Below, piece after piece: positions 16,473 to 24,583 of a stretch of 32,142 bases of DNA (position 1 is its first letter; each line of letters begins with the position of its first letter). The notes beneath the pieces were generated by a model that worked only from the letters and a program-made list of their open reading frames with translations, had not been told where the DNA came from and did no database searches. Location of the stretch: contig JAADIZ010000144.1 of the NCBI GenBank assembly GCA_013151055.1, forward strand, positions 1 to 32,142, in the 5' to 3' direction. Origin of the DNA: Campylobacterota bacterium. Lineage in GTDB: Bacteria; Campylobacterota; Campylobacteria; Campylobacterales; Sulfurospirillaceae. Made by a program: the position numbers and the translations under genes.

Positions 16473-17474
16473 ATGGGTCTTTCAAAAAAGCAAATAAAAG
16501 TAATTTTGCTTATATTCTCAACTATAACAGTATTTTTAATACCTGTTTTTATTAAAAGTCAAAGTTATTTGCAAATTTTTATAGTTGTGCTATTTTTCAT
16601 GTATTTAACTACGGCATGGAATTTTGTAGGAGGTTTTGCTGGAGTTTTGCCACTAGGTCATGCAGCATTTATAGCGATAGGTGCCTATGTATCCACCATA
16701 TTATTTATGCAGTATCATATAAGCCCATGGATAGGTATGTTTGCAGGGGGTATATTTTCCGCAATTATCGGTGTAATTATTGGATTGCCTACATTCAAAC
16801 TAAGAGGGGCATACTTTGCATTGGCAACAATGGCATTTGCTGGTGGAATCAAAGTTTTAATTGATAACATTGACACTATAGGACCAATAAATGTTGGCGG
16901 TCCAAGAGGTATATTAATCAATTACTCTGGTAATTCATTTGTCAATTTTCAATGGGTTAGCAAAGTGCCGTACTATTATATAATATTAACAATGGTAATT
17001 ATTCTTGTATTATTTACCGTATTTATGATGAAATCAAAAATAGGATATTATCTTACAGCTGGAGGAGAAGACCCTGAAGCTGCAGCATCTTTGGGCATAA
17101 ATGTTGCCAAATACAAACTTATAGCTATGGCCTTAAGTGCATTTTTTACAGCATTAGCGGGATCTTTTTATGCACAATGGATTTTGTATATATCCCCACA
17201 ATCAGTAGGCAATATGAATTTGTCCTTTGAAATAGCATTTATTGCGATTATAGGTGGAAGAGGAACTATCATAGGACCTATTTTAGGTGCATTGCTTTTA
17301 AAACCATTGGAAGAATTCACAAGAACCTATATTGGCAGTGCATTGCCAGGAGCACATCTTTTTATATTAGGTTTGGTTCTTGTGCTTGTTATGATATACC
17401 AACCAAGAGGTATACAAGAAATCGTTTTAAAATTATCTAGAAAATTTATGAAACGAATAAGCAAAAAAGTATAA
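16473..17474 (+). CDS. livM: LivM-type ABC permease
   Basis: The second membrane subunit of the importer, 333 residues. It shows the family features: YLTTAWNFVGGFAGVLPLGHAAFIAIGAY near residue 45, FKLRGAYFALATMAF, the coupling segment GEDPEAAASLGINVAKYK, and IAFIAIIGGRGTIIGPILGALLL. About eight to ten hydrophobic helices are present. The C-terminal YQPRGIQEIV is typical. CGAGGAG precedes the ATG. It is separated from livH by the structured spacer but only 10 bases from livG. Confidence 0.93.
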   Translation: MGLSKKQIKVILLIFSTITVFLIPVFIKSQSYLQIFIVVLFFMYLTTAWNFVGGFAGVLPLGHAAFIAIGAYVSTILFMQYHISPWIGMFAGGIFSAIIGVIIGLPTFKLRGAYFALATMAFAGGIKVLIDNIDTIGPINVGGPRGILINYSGNSFVNFQWVSKVPYYYIILTMVIILVLFTVFMMKSKIGYYLTAGGEDPEAAASLGINVAKYKLIAMALSAFFTALAGSFYAQWILYISPQSVGNMNLSFEIAFIAIIGGRGTIIGPILGALLLKPLEEFTRTYIGSALPGAHLFILGLVLVLVMIYQPRGIQEIVLKLSRKFMKRISKKV

Positions 17475-17484
17475 GGGGGGTTAT

Positions 17485-18216
17485 GTGCCTATTTTAAAAA
17501 CAGAAAAGTTAACAAAAAAATTCGGTGGGCTTGTTGCTGTAAAAAATATTGATTTTGAAGTCAACGAAAAAGAGATAGTCGGAATAATTGGTGCAAATGG
17601 TGCAGGGAAAACAACTCTTTTTAATTGCATATCTGGTAATTTAAAAACTACTTCTGGTAAGGTAATATTTGATAATAAAGACATAACTGGTCATAAGCCT
17701 TATGAAATAGCTGAATTAGGCTTAGCGAGAACATTCCAAGTAGTAAGACCGTTTGCTAACAAAAGTGTTCTTTACAATGTAACAGTAGGTGCTTTTTTAA
17801 GAACAAATCAAAAATCTGAAGCTATAGAGAAGGCGAAAGAAATCATAAATTTTTTGAATCTGTCTAGTAAAACGGAGGTATTGGCAAAAAATTTAACTTT
17901 ACCTGAAAGAAAAAGATTAGAACTAGCACGCGCACTTGCAACTAGTCCTGTATTGTTAATGCTAGACGAAGTGATGGCGGGTTTAAGACCTGCTGAAATT
18001 CAAGATATGTTAAAAATAATTGAGAAAATTAACAAAAAAGGTATTGCTATAGTGATTATAGAACATATAATGCAAGTTATTATGTCTGTTTCTAATAGAA
18101 TATATTGTATGAATTTTGGAGAAAAAATAGCTAGCGGTACGCCACAAGAAATAACAAAAGATAAAAATGTAATTAAAGCATATTTAGGAGACGAATATGG
18201 CATTCCTGAAAATTAA
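17485..18216 (+). CDS. livG: LivG-type ABC ATPase
   Basis: A cytoplasmic ATPase subunit of the importer, 243 residues. Walker A is GANGAGKTT and Walker B is LLMLDE. The signature motif reads LTLPERKRLE instead of LSGGQ, and Walker B runs into DEVMAGL instead of DEPxxGL. These deviations occur in a known branch of LivG proteins and are probably not inactivating. The start is GTG at 17485, chosen because AAGGGGGG lies just upstream and the overlapping ATG two bases earlier runs into a stop within five codons. The gene overlaps livF by 20 bases. Confidence 0.93.
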   Translation: MPILKTEKLTKKFGGLVAVKNIDFEVNEKEIVGIIGANGAGKTTLFNCISGNLKTTSGKVIFDNKDITGHKPYEIAELGLARTFQVVRPFANKSVLYNVTVGAFLRTNQKSEAIEKAKEIINFLNLSSKTEVLAKNLTLPERKRLELARALATSPVLLMLDEVMAGLRPAEIQDMLKIIEKINKKGIAIVIIEHIMQVIMSVSNRIYCMNFGEKIASGTPQEITKDKNVIKAYLGDEYGIPEN

Positions 18217-18907
18217 CAATATAAATGTAGCGTATGGAGATATACAAGTTCTGTTTGATGTAAGCCTGCATATTGAAAAAGGTGAGGTAATGAGCATTAT
18301 AGGAGCAAATGGTGCTGGCAAAACAACGACTCTCAAAACCATTTCGGGACTGCTTCATCCCGCAAAAGGAAGTATAATATTTAACAACGAAACAATCGAT
18401 AATCTTCCACCTGAAAAAATAGTGGAAAAAGGTATTATCCATGTTCCGGAGGGTAGAAGATTATTTCCTTTTATGAGCGTAGAAGAAAACTTAGAAATGG
18501 GCTCTTACAACTCAAGAGCTTACGATAAAAGATTTGAAACAATGGAAGAAATTTTTGAACTGTTCCCACGACTAAAAGAGAGAAGAAAACAGATGGCAGG
18601 AACACTTTCGGGAGGAGAAAGACAAATGGTAGCCGTAGGAAGAGGCTTGATGGCTAAACCAGTTGTACTGATGTTTGATGAACCATCCTTGGGATTAGCA
18701 CCCGTGATTATTAAGAGTATGATGGACGCCATAAAAAAAATAGCAAATAGCGGTATCACAATAATATTAGTAGAACAAAATATACATGCTTCTTTGAGTA
18801 TAAGTGACCGAGCTTATGTCTTAGAACAAGGATATGTTGTAAACAGCGGAAATGCTAAAGAACTTTTAAATGATCCGTCGCTTAAAAAGGCTTTCTTAGG
18901 AATATAA
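18197..18907 (+). CDS. livF: LivF-type ABC ATPase
   Basis: The second ATPase subunit, 236 residues, the usual LivF length. It shows Walker A GANGAGKTTTLKTISGL, the Q-loop region, the canonical signature LSGGERQMVAVGRGLM and Walker B VVLMFDEPSLGLAP, followed by ILVEQN with the switch region. The ATG at 18197 lies inside the end of livG and has TAGGAG 6 bases upstream, which favours coupled translation. Together with LivG it would power the LivH/LivM channel. Confidence 0.95.
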   Translation: MAFLKINNINVAYGDIQVLFDVSLHIEKGEVMSIIGANGAGKTTTLKTISGLLHPAKGSIIFNNETIDNLPPEKIVEKGIIHVPEGRRLFPFMSVEENLEMGSYNSRAYDKRFETMEEIFELFPRLKERRKQMAGTLSGGERQMVAVGRGLMAKPVVLMFDEPSLGLAPVIIKSMMDAIKKIANSGITIILVEQNIHASLSISDRAYVLEQGYVVNSGNAKELLNDPSLKKAFLGI

Positions 18908-18920
18908 AAAAGGGGACAAG

Positions 18921-19526
18921 ATGAGAAGAGATGAGTTTAAAGTCACAGATATGGATGAAATAAAGGCTGTCATGAGAGAATGTGAATATGGAGTGCTCTC
19001 TCTCATAGCAGATGGAGAGCCTTATGGGGTTGCTGTCAATTTTGTTTTTTTTGAAGATAAGATATGCTTCCATGGAGCCAAAGAAGGACGCAAAGCGAAG
19101 GCGATAAAAGCAAATCCACATGCCTCGTTTTTAGCAGTTAAGCCATATTCACTAATCCCATCTTATTTTAGTGATACTAACCTTGCTTGTTCTGTAACAC
19201 AATTTTTTGCTTCCATACACCTCTATGGGAATGTCATGATTGTCGAAAATAATCATGAAAAAGCAAAGATACTTGATGTGATGATGCAAAAACTGCAAAG
19301 CGAGGGCGGATATGATGAAATACATTCCGACAACCCTATGTACACAAAGATGCTTGAAAAAACAGATGTATATACGCTGATACCAAAAACTATAAGCATG
19401 AAGATAAAAGTTGGTCAGAATTTTTCAGATGAAAAAAAGCAATCCTTAGTAGATAAATTACAAGAGCGTAATAACGCTGGTGATAATAAAAGTGCTTTTA
19501 TAATCAAATCTTATATTAAAAGTTAA
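18921..19526 (+). CDS. FMN-binding split-barrel (pyridoxamine phosphate oxidase/NimA-like) protein
   Basis: A 201-residue protein of the pyridoxamine 5'-phosphate oxidase-like, flavin-binding split-barrel superfamily, closest in style to the NimA (nitroimidazole resistance-like) group. The N-terminal half gives the signs: YGVLSLIADGEPYGVAVNFVFFEDKICFHGA, then GRKAKAIKANPHASF. The substrate is unknown. In this operon it may reduce or detoxify a pathway by-product, or bind a flavin or PLP-type cofactor; that is inference. It starts 13 bases after livF with an AAGGGGA ribosome site and lies 59 bases before the aldehyde dehydrogenase gene. Confidence 0.75.
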   Translation: MRRDEFKVTDMDEIKAVMRECEYGVLSLIADGEPYGVAVNFVFFEDKICFHGAKEGRKAKAIKANPHASFLAVKPYSLIPSYFSDTNLACSVTQFFASIHLYGNVMIVENNHEKAKILDVMMQKLQSEGGYDEIHSDNPMYTKMLEKTDVYTLIPKTISMKIKVGQNFSDEKKQSLVDKLQERNNAGDNKSAFIIKSYIKS

Positions 19527-19585
19527 AATGTTGTTTATAAAAAAATTTTATTATTAAAAAATAAAAAATACAAGAAAGGAAAAAA

Positions 19586-21004
19586 ATGAAAGCACATATA
19601 TTTTTTGGTTCCATATGTAAAGAGTCTCGAACATATAAAGACATCTTAAGTCCCTATGATTATAGGATTGCTTCACAAGTAGCAACATGTAACGCAGATG
19701 ATGCACTAAAAGCTTTAAATATAGCAAAAAAAAGTGCGCCATTGGCTAAGAAAGTTCCTCTTCACAAAAGAGTGAGTTGGCTTTTAGATGTGGCACAAAA
19801 ACTTGAAAAAAATAAAGAAGATATGGCACAAACCATGACACATGAAGTAGGAAAGCCTATACGATTTTCTCGCGTAGAAGTTGACAGGTGTATCGAAACG
19901 ATAAAGCTCTCAGCACATGCAATGATGAATTTACATGGAGAAACCTTTGATACGACTGCGACACCGAGTGGCAAAGAGACATTATCTTTTTATAAAAGAG
20001 AGGCTATTGGAGTTGTTTTAGCGATTACTCCTTTTAACTTTCCACTCAATCTTATCGCCCATAAAATCGCTCCAGCTTTAGTTGCGGGTAATAGTGTTGT
20101 TTTAAAACCAACAGGTTCTGCACCATTAACAGCTTTTAAATTTGCCAAAATCTTTATACAGAGTGAATTTGCAACAACCGATGCACTCAGTGTAGTTTAT
20201 AGTGGAGATGGAGTTAATGAAGCATTAGTACAAAGTGATATCCCAAGAGTAATAAGTTTCACAGGATCAGTTCCTGTTGGGCGCGATATAGTACGCCATG
20301 CGGGTATTAAAAAATTAGGGTTAGAGCTTGGCGGAAATGCGGCGACTTATATCGATAAAAGTGCAGATATAAAACTGGCAACTACCAGATGTGCTCTAGG
20401 AGCCTTTATAAACTCAGGGCAAGTATGTATTTCATTGCAGAGAATTTATGTTAATGAAAAAATTTATAATGAATTTGCACAAGAGTTAGCTGTACAGACT
20501 AAAGTATTACAAGTTGGCAATCCTTATAAAGATGAAACCTTCATTGGACCAATGATTAACGAAGGTGCTGTAAAAAAAGCGAAAAGTTGGATCAAAAATG
20601 CCATAGAAGAAGGAGCAACACTTTTTTATGGTGAATCTTGTAAAGATTTGATGTTTCCACCTACTATTATGAGTGATGTGAGTGAAACGATGAATATTAT
20701 GTGTGAAGAAGTATTTGCACCCATAGTATCACTGATTAAAGTAAAAGATTTCGATGAAGCGAAGAAAAAAATGAATAACTCTCCTTATGGATTACAGCAT
20801 TCTGTTTTTTCCAACGATTTAACGGTATGTAAGCGTGCTATTGATGAGTTGGATGCAGGCGGAATAGTTATAAATGACATTCCGACATTGCGTTTTGATA
20901 TACAACCATATGGCGGTATCAGAGATAGTGGCATCGGAAAAGAAGGACCAAAATATGCACTTGAAGAAGAGTATACTCAGATAAAATCAGTAGTTATCTG
21001 TTAG
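19586..21004 (+). CDS. NAD(P)-dependent aldehyde dehydrogenase
   Basis: An aldehyde dehydrogenase of 472 residues that oxidises an aldehyde to the acid. The motifs are ITPFNFPLN (coenzyme site), FTGSVPVGRDI, the general-base Glu in LELGGN and the catalytic Cys in NSGQVCISLQRIYV. The C-terminal DIQPYGGIRDSGIGKEGPKYA belongs to the branch holding lactaldehyde, phosphonoacetaldehyde and sulfoacetaldehyde dehydrogenases rather than to classic GabD. Its place after a GabT-like gene and an importer suggests it handles the semialdehyde made by the transaminase, perhaps succinate semialdehyde. The start is supported by AAAGGA 8 bases upstream. A hairpin follows the stop. Confidence 0.88.
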   Translation: MKAHIFFGSICKESRTYKDILSPYDYRIASQVATCNADDALKALNIAKKSAPLAKKVPLHKRVSWLLDVAQKLEKNKEDMAQTMTHEVGKPIRFSRVEVDRCIETIKLSAHAMMNLHGETFDTTATPSGKETLSFYKREAIGVVLAITPFNFPLNLIAHKIAPALVAGNSVVLKPTGSAPLTAFKFAKIFIQSEFATTDALSVVYSGDGVNEALVQSDIPRVISFTGSVPVGRDIVRHAGIKKLGLELGGNAATYIDKSADIKLATTRCALGAFINSGQVCISLQRIYVNEKIYNEFAQELAVQTKVLQVGNPYKDETFIGPMINEGAVKKAKSWIKNAIEEGATLFYGESCKDLMFPPTIMSDVSETMNIMCEEVFAPIVSLIKVKDFDEAKKKMNNSPYGLQHSVFSNDLTVCKRAIDELDAGGIVINDIPTLRFDIQPYGGIRDSGIGKEGPKYALEEEYTQIKSVVIC

Positions 21005-21026
21005 ATTTATCTATCATAAAAACATT

Positions 21027-21064
21027 TAAGAGAGTTGATGTCTATATCGTCGGAGACTCTCTTA
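21027..21064 (+). terminator. Hairpin after the aldehyde dehydrogenase gene
   Basis: TAAGAGAGT (21027-21035) pairs with ACTCTCTTA (21056-21064); the 20-base loop can form a further GATG/CGTC pair set. It starts 22 bases after the stop. No T-run follows, so it may be a weak terminator. The rest of the 181-base gap holds the promoter of the next operon. Confidence 0.5.
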
Positions 21065-21112
21065 TGAAAACTCTGTACAATACTTAATATTGATTTTTAA
21101 GCGATTTTTAGG

Positions 21113-21118
21113 TAAAAT
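21113..21118 (+). promoter_or_regulatory. -10 box of the hyf-like operon
   Basis: TAAAAT in the context TTTTTAGGTAAAATAG, preceded by T-rich runs about 10 bases apart, lies 68 bases before the TTG of the first gene. This fits a Campylobacterota housekeeping promoter. The later genes of the operon have no spacers that could hold another promoter. Confidence 0.5.
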
Positions 21119-21185
21119 AGCCCACTTTTAAAATTACTCAATTTTTAGGACTCTCAAAAAAGCCCTTTTGCTTTAGGAAAAAACT

Positions 21186-23066
21186 TTGTTTTTATTTGAC
21201 AATTTGTCTATTTTATTTCTATTTTTAATAATACTTGGAGTCGTGCCAAATCTTTTTTATTCATTTGGATATTTGCCACACATAAGAAGAAAAGCATACT
21301 ACCTTATACACTATTTTGCTTTTATTATCTCTATGATGGGAGTTGTAATTGCAGGAAATGCACTTGTATTTCTTTTCTTTTGGGAGCTCATGAGCTTAAC
21401 ATCTTGGCAGCTTATTTTAACACAAATTGAGGATAAATCAACCATAAAAGCAGCTAGATTTTACTTTTTTATGACTCACTTTGGTTTTATGTTTTTGCTT
21501 CTTTTTTTCTTAATCGTAACAAATGGGGATTTAGATATTAGTTTTGCACAAATGAAAGTTATAACATCTAATTTTGCATATCCTACACTTCTGTTTTTCT
21601 TTGTTGTCTTAGGGCTTGCTAGTAAAGCTGGAGCAGTTCCTATGCATGTATGGCTTCCTTACGCTCATCCTGCGGCTCCTAGCCCTGTGTCGGCTTTAAT
21701 GAGTGGAATTATGCTTAAAGTGGCAATATACGGATTTTTTAGATTTATGTTTGACATCTTTGGCGTTTGGCAGTTAGAGTGGGGAATTTTTATACTAATT
21801 ATGGGTGCCATTTCTTCTTTAGTTGGTGTTTTATATGCACTAAGTGAACACGATATAAAGGCACTTCTAGCAAATCATTCCATAGAAAATATAGGCATAA
21901 TTTTTATAGGTTTTGGAATGGGTATGATATTTTCGTCTCTAAAACTTCCAGCTCTTAGTGCATTTGCTTTTATAGCTGCACTTTTTCACACATTTAATCA
22001 CATGAGTTTTAAATCTCTGCTTTTTATGGGTGCCGGAAGCGTGTTGCATGAGACAAGTACGAAAAATATGGAAAAATATGGTGGATTGATAAAAGCTATG
22101 CCTATAACTGCTTTTACTTTTCTTTTAGCTTCCATCAGTATATCGGCACTTCCGCCAACAAATGGGTTTTTGAGTGAATGGATGATATTTCAATCTTTGC
22201 TTGGCTCTGCTAATATAGATAATATTTCATTAAAACTTGCCATCCCCTTTTCTATTTTTGCTTTGGCATTAACTGGCGGTTTAGCTATCGCTTGTTTTGT
22301 GAAAGTATTTGGAATTACTTTTTTAGGACTTCACAGAAGTACAAATGCCAAACACGCTCATGAAGTAAATATACTTATGAAAATAGGCATGATTTTAATG
22401 AGTTTAGTAGTTGTTTCTTTGATGCTTTTTACTCCATTTTACATAAAGCTTTTTGATAGTACGATAAATGCTCTTATGAATATAAGTATATATGATAAAA
22501 TTATCCCAAATATATGGAGCTTGCACTCAATTTCCAATAATGGTGGAGTTGTATCGCCTCTGATTTTATTAGCTGGTTTGGTGGTATTAACACTTATTTT
22601 ATATATATTTTATAAATCATTAAATATAAAACATAGAATTTTTCACACTTGGGCATGTGGTTATAACACATCACCTGTTACACAGTATTCAGCTACTGGT
22701 TTTGCAGGTCCAATTAGAAGATTTTTTACTTGGCTGTATGACCCTGATATTCATTTTGAAAAAGAGGTAATTCTTGGACATAAAACTAAGTTTGTAGATG
22801 CTAGATTTAGTGTACATGTAAGACCACTATTTGAGCGGTCCCTTTACCAAAGTAGTATAAAATTGACAAATAAAATCAGTTATTATGTTTATCGTTTGGC
22901 ACATTTTGAACAAAGCAGATATGCAGCCATGATTTTCAATATGCTTTTATCAGTTTTGTTTAGCTACAGGATATTTGTACATGAATTTAGCTGGGCTACT
23001 CTAGTATTAGAGTCAGTTGTGATGATTATTTCCGTTAAAGTATTACTAGTAGGCGGAAAAGAATGA
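21186..23066 (+). CDS. hyfB: HyfB-like antiporter-type membrane subunit
   Basis: A 626-residue polytopic protein of the proton-translocating antiporter family (HyfB/HycC, NuoL-related). Channel residues are intact: Glu67 in FFWELMS, Lys147 in ASKAGAVPMHVWLPYAHPAAPSP, Lys178 in GIMLKVA, and His/Lys in HTFNHMSFKSLLF. The Hyf-type GYNTSPVTQYSATGFAGPIRR near residue 500 separates it from NuoL. It would pump or conduct ions when the attached redox module works. The start is TTG at 21186, supported by AGGA 7 bases upstream and the absence of a better start. It overlaps hyfC by 4 bases. Confidence 0.9.
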   Translation: MFLFDNLSILFLFLIILGVVPNLFYSFGYLPHIRRKAYYLIHYFAFIISMMGVVIAGNALVFLFFWELMSLTSWQLILTQIEDKSTIKAARFYFFMTHFGFMFLLLFFLIVTNGDLDISFAQMKVITSNFAYPTLLFFFVVLGLASKAGAVPMHVWLPYAHPAAPSPVSALMSGIMLKVAIYGFFRFMFDIFGVWQLEWGIFILIMGAISSLVGVLYALSEHDIKALLANHSIENIGIIFIGFGMGMIFSSLKLPALSAFAFIAALFHTFNHMSFKSLLFMGAGSVLHETSTKNMEKYGGLIKAMPITAFTFLLASISISALPPTNGFLSEWMIFQSLLGSANIDNISLKLAIPFSIFALALTGGLAIACFVKVFGITFLGLHRSTNAKHAHEVNILMKIGMILMSLVVVSLMLFTPFYIKLFDSTINALMNISIYDKIIPNIWSLHSISNNGGVVSPLILLAGLVVLTLILYIFYKSLNIKHRIFHTWACGYNTSPVTQYSATGFAGPIRRFFTWLYDPDIHFEKEVILGHKTKFVDARFSVHVRPLFERSLYQSSIKLTNKISYYVYRLAHFEQSRYAAMIFNMLLSVLFSYRIFVHEFSWATLVLESVVMIISVKVLLVGGKE

Positions 23067-23983
23067 TACTATATACCACTACAATTATTTTGATGATTGT
23101 GATTGCTCCACTGCTTCCTAGTTTTATGAAGATGGTAAAAATGACATTACTGTATAAAAAACCAATCTCTATCTTTCAAGGGTATAGAGATTTTTCGAAA
23201 CTTTTAAGTAAAGAGATTATCGTTTCAAAAGAGACGAGCTCCATCACTTCAATGGCTCCCTTTTTAGTTTTGTCACCACTTATACTGACTCTGTTCTTTT
23301 TGCCGCCGATTGTAAAGGGTGAATACTTTGTGAGCTTCATTGATGCTTTTACAATTACTGGACTAATTTCACTTTCGACTTTTTTTCTTATGATTTTGGG
23401 GCTTGATAGTGCGAGTAGTTTTGGTGGTCTTGGAAGCAGTCGCGAAGCTTTTATCTCAGCTTTAGCGGAGCCCGCCATGATTTTGACCGTATTTAGTGTT
23501 TCGCTGATGGCTGATAATCTTGGGGTTGGGCAAGCTAGTATAAATTTAAATAACCATTTTCCATTTGAACATATGGCTAGTTTTATATTTGCGGGAATTA
23601 GTTTTTTTATTTTATTGATTGCTGAAAATGGTAGAATTCCAGTTGACAATCCTGAGACTCATCTTGAATTGACAATGGTTCATGAGGCTATGATACTTGA
23701 TTTGAGCGGTTTTTATTTAATGCTAATAGAGAGTGCAAGTAGTATAAAGTTTATGATATTTTCCTCAATGTTTGCATCACTATTTATGCCTTTTGGCTTA
23801 CATCTCCCGATTATTTTGGGTGTATTGGTTTTTATCCTAAAGCTTTTTTTTATCGCTTTATTGGTTGCTTTATTGGAAGTGAATACTGCAAAATTAAGGC
23901 TTTTTAAAATTCCAAATTTGCTAGGAATTGCTATAGTATTTGCATTTTTATCATTGATCACATTTTATGTGTTAGGAGTGTAA
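23063..23983 (+). CDS. hyfC: HyfC-like membrane subunit (NuoH-related)
   Basis: A 306-residue membrane protein of the NuoH/HyfC/EchB family, which links the peripheral redox module to the ion-pumping arm. Diagnostic stretches are SSFGGLGSSREAFISALAEP and ENGRIPVDNPETHLELTMVHEAMILDLSG, the acidic loop typical of hydrogenase-type NuoH homologues. About eight hydrophobic helices are present. The ATG overlaps the hyfB stop (ATGA), and the hyfE ATG follows the stop without gap. Nothing looks degraded. Confidence 0.92.
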   Translation: MILYTTTIILMIVIAPLLPSFMKMVKMTLLYKKPISIFQGYRDFSKLLSKEIIVSKETSSITSMAPFLVLSPLILTLFFLPPIVKGEYFVSFIDAFTITGLISLSTFFLMILGLDSASSFGGLGSSREAFISALAEPAMILTVFSVSLMADNLGVGQASINLNNHFPFEHMASFIFAGISFFILLIAENGRIPVDNPETHLELTMVHEAMILDLSGFYLMLIESASSIKFMIFSSMFASLFMPFGLHLPIILGVLVFILKLFFIALLVALLEVNTAKLRLFKIPNLLGIAIVFAFLSLITFYVLGV

Positions 23984-24583
23984 ATGACAAGTTTTTTAAT
24001 CGGCCTCTTTATCGCCACTCTTATAGTAGCACTCTTTACCATGAGGTTATATAGGCTTATACTTTGGTACTCTCTAAATTCCTTATCTTTGGCACTCTTA
24101 GCGATAACTATAGGATATAGTATAAATGACAATACGATGATATTGAGCGGATTTCTTACTCTTGTACTAAAAGCTATTTTGATTCCATATATATTGAAAA
24201 AAGTTAGTGTAAAATTTGGTTTATCAAGACAAATAAAACCAAATGTACAAATTCATTACTCAATTATGCTAATTCCTGCTTTATTGGTTTTTACATTTTA
24301 TTTGGCTGAGCCTATCACAAATATGATGGTATCAAATGCAAATTATGTTGCTATTAGTATTTCTGCTCTATTTTTATCACTACTTCTCATGATAGAGCAT
24401 AAAAATATAGCACCTAAAATCATAGGGTTTTTGACGATTGAAAATTCACTGTTTTTACTTGGAACAACAGCAACAGGCGGGATGCCTATGCTTATCGAGC
24501 TTGGTATATTTTTTGATTTATTGATGGCAATTGTCATCATAAATCTTCTTTTTCATCAAGAAGAAGAGGAGGGCTTAGAGTGA
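23984..24583 (+). CDS. hyfE: HyfE-like membrane subunit (NuoK-related)
   Basis: A 199-residue hydrophobic protein with about six helices, matching HyfE (~215), a NuoK-like subunit with extra helices. The stretch NSLSLALLAITIGYSINDNTMILSGFLTLVLKAILIPYIL is the clearest sign. The C-terminus is acidic (HQEEEEGLE). The ATG abuts the hyfC stop, and the stop overlaps the GTG of hyfF by 4 bases. HyfE distinguishes this class of complexes from simple Ech hydrogenases. Confidence 0.88.
   Translation: MTSFLIGLFIATLIVALFTMRLYRLILWYSLNSLSLALLAITIGYSINDNTMILSGFLTLVLKAILIPYILKKVSVKFGLSRQIKPNVQIHYSIMLIPALLVFTFYLAEPITNMMVSNANYVAISISALFLSLLLMIEHKNIAPKIIGFLTIENSLFLLGTTATGGMPMLIELGIFFDLLMAIVIINLLFHQEEEEGLE

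Noticed and set aside
21005-21185. Short frames (7-9 codons) in the gap before the hyf-like operon
   Set aside because: They have no ribosome site and are explained by the hairpin and promoter sequence.
23176-23649. A 157-codon open frame on the minus strand inside hyfC
   Set aside because: It is antisense to a clearly conserved NuoH-like gene, shows no recognisable domain or ribosome site, and its composition mirrors the sense gene.
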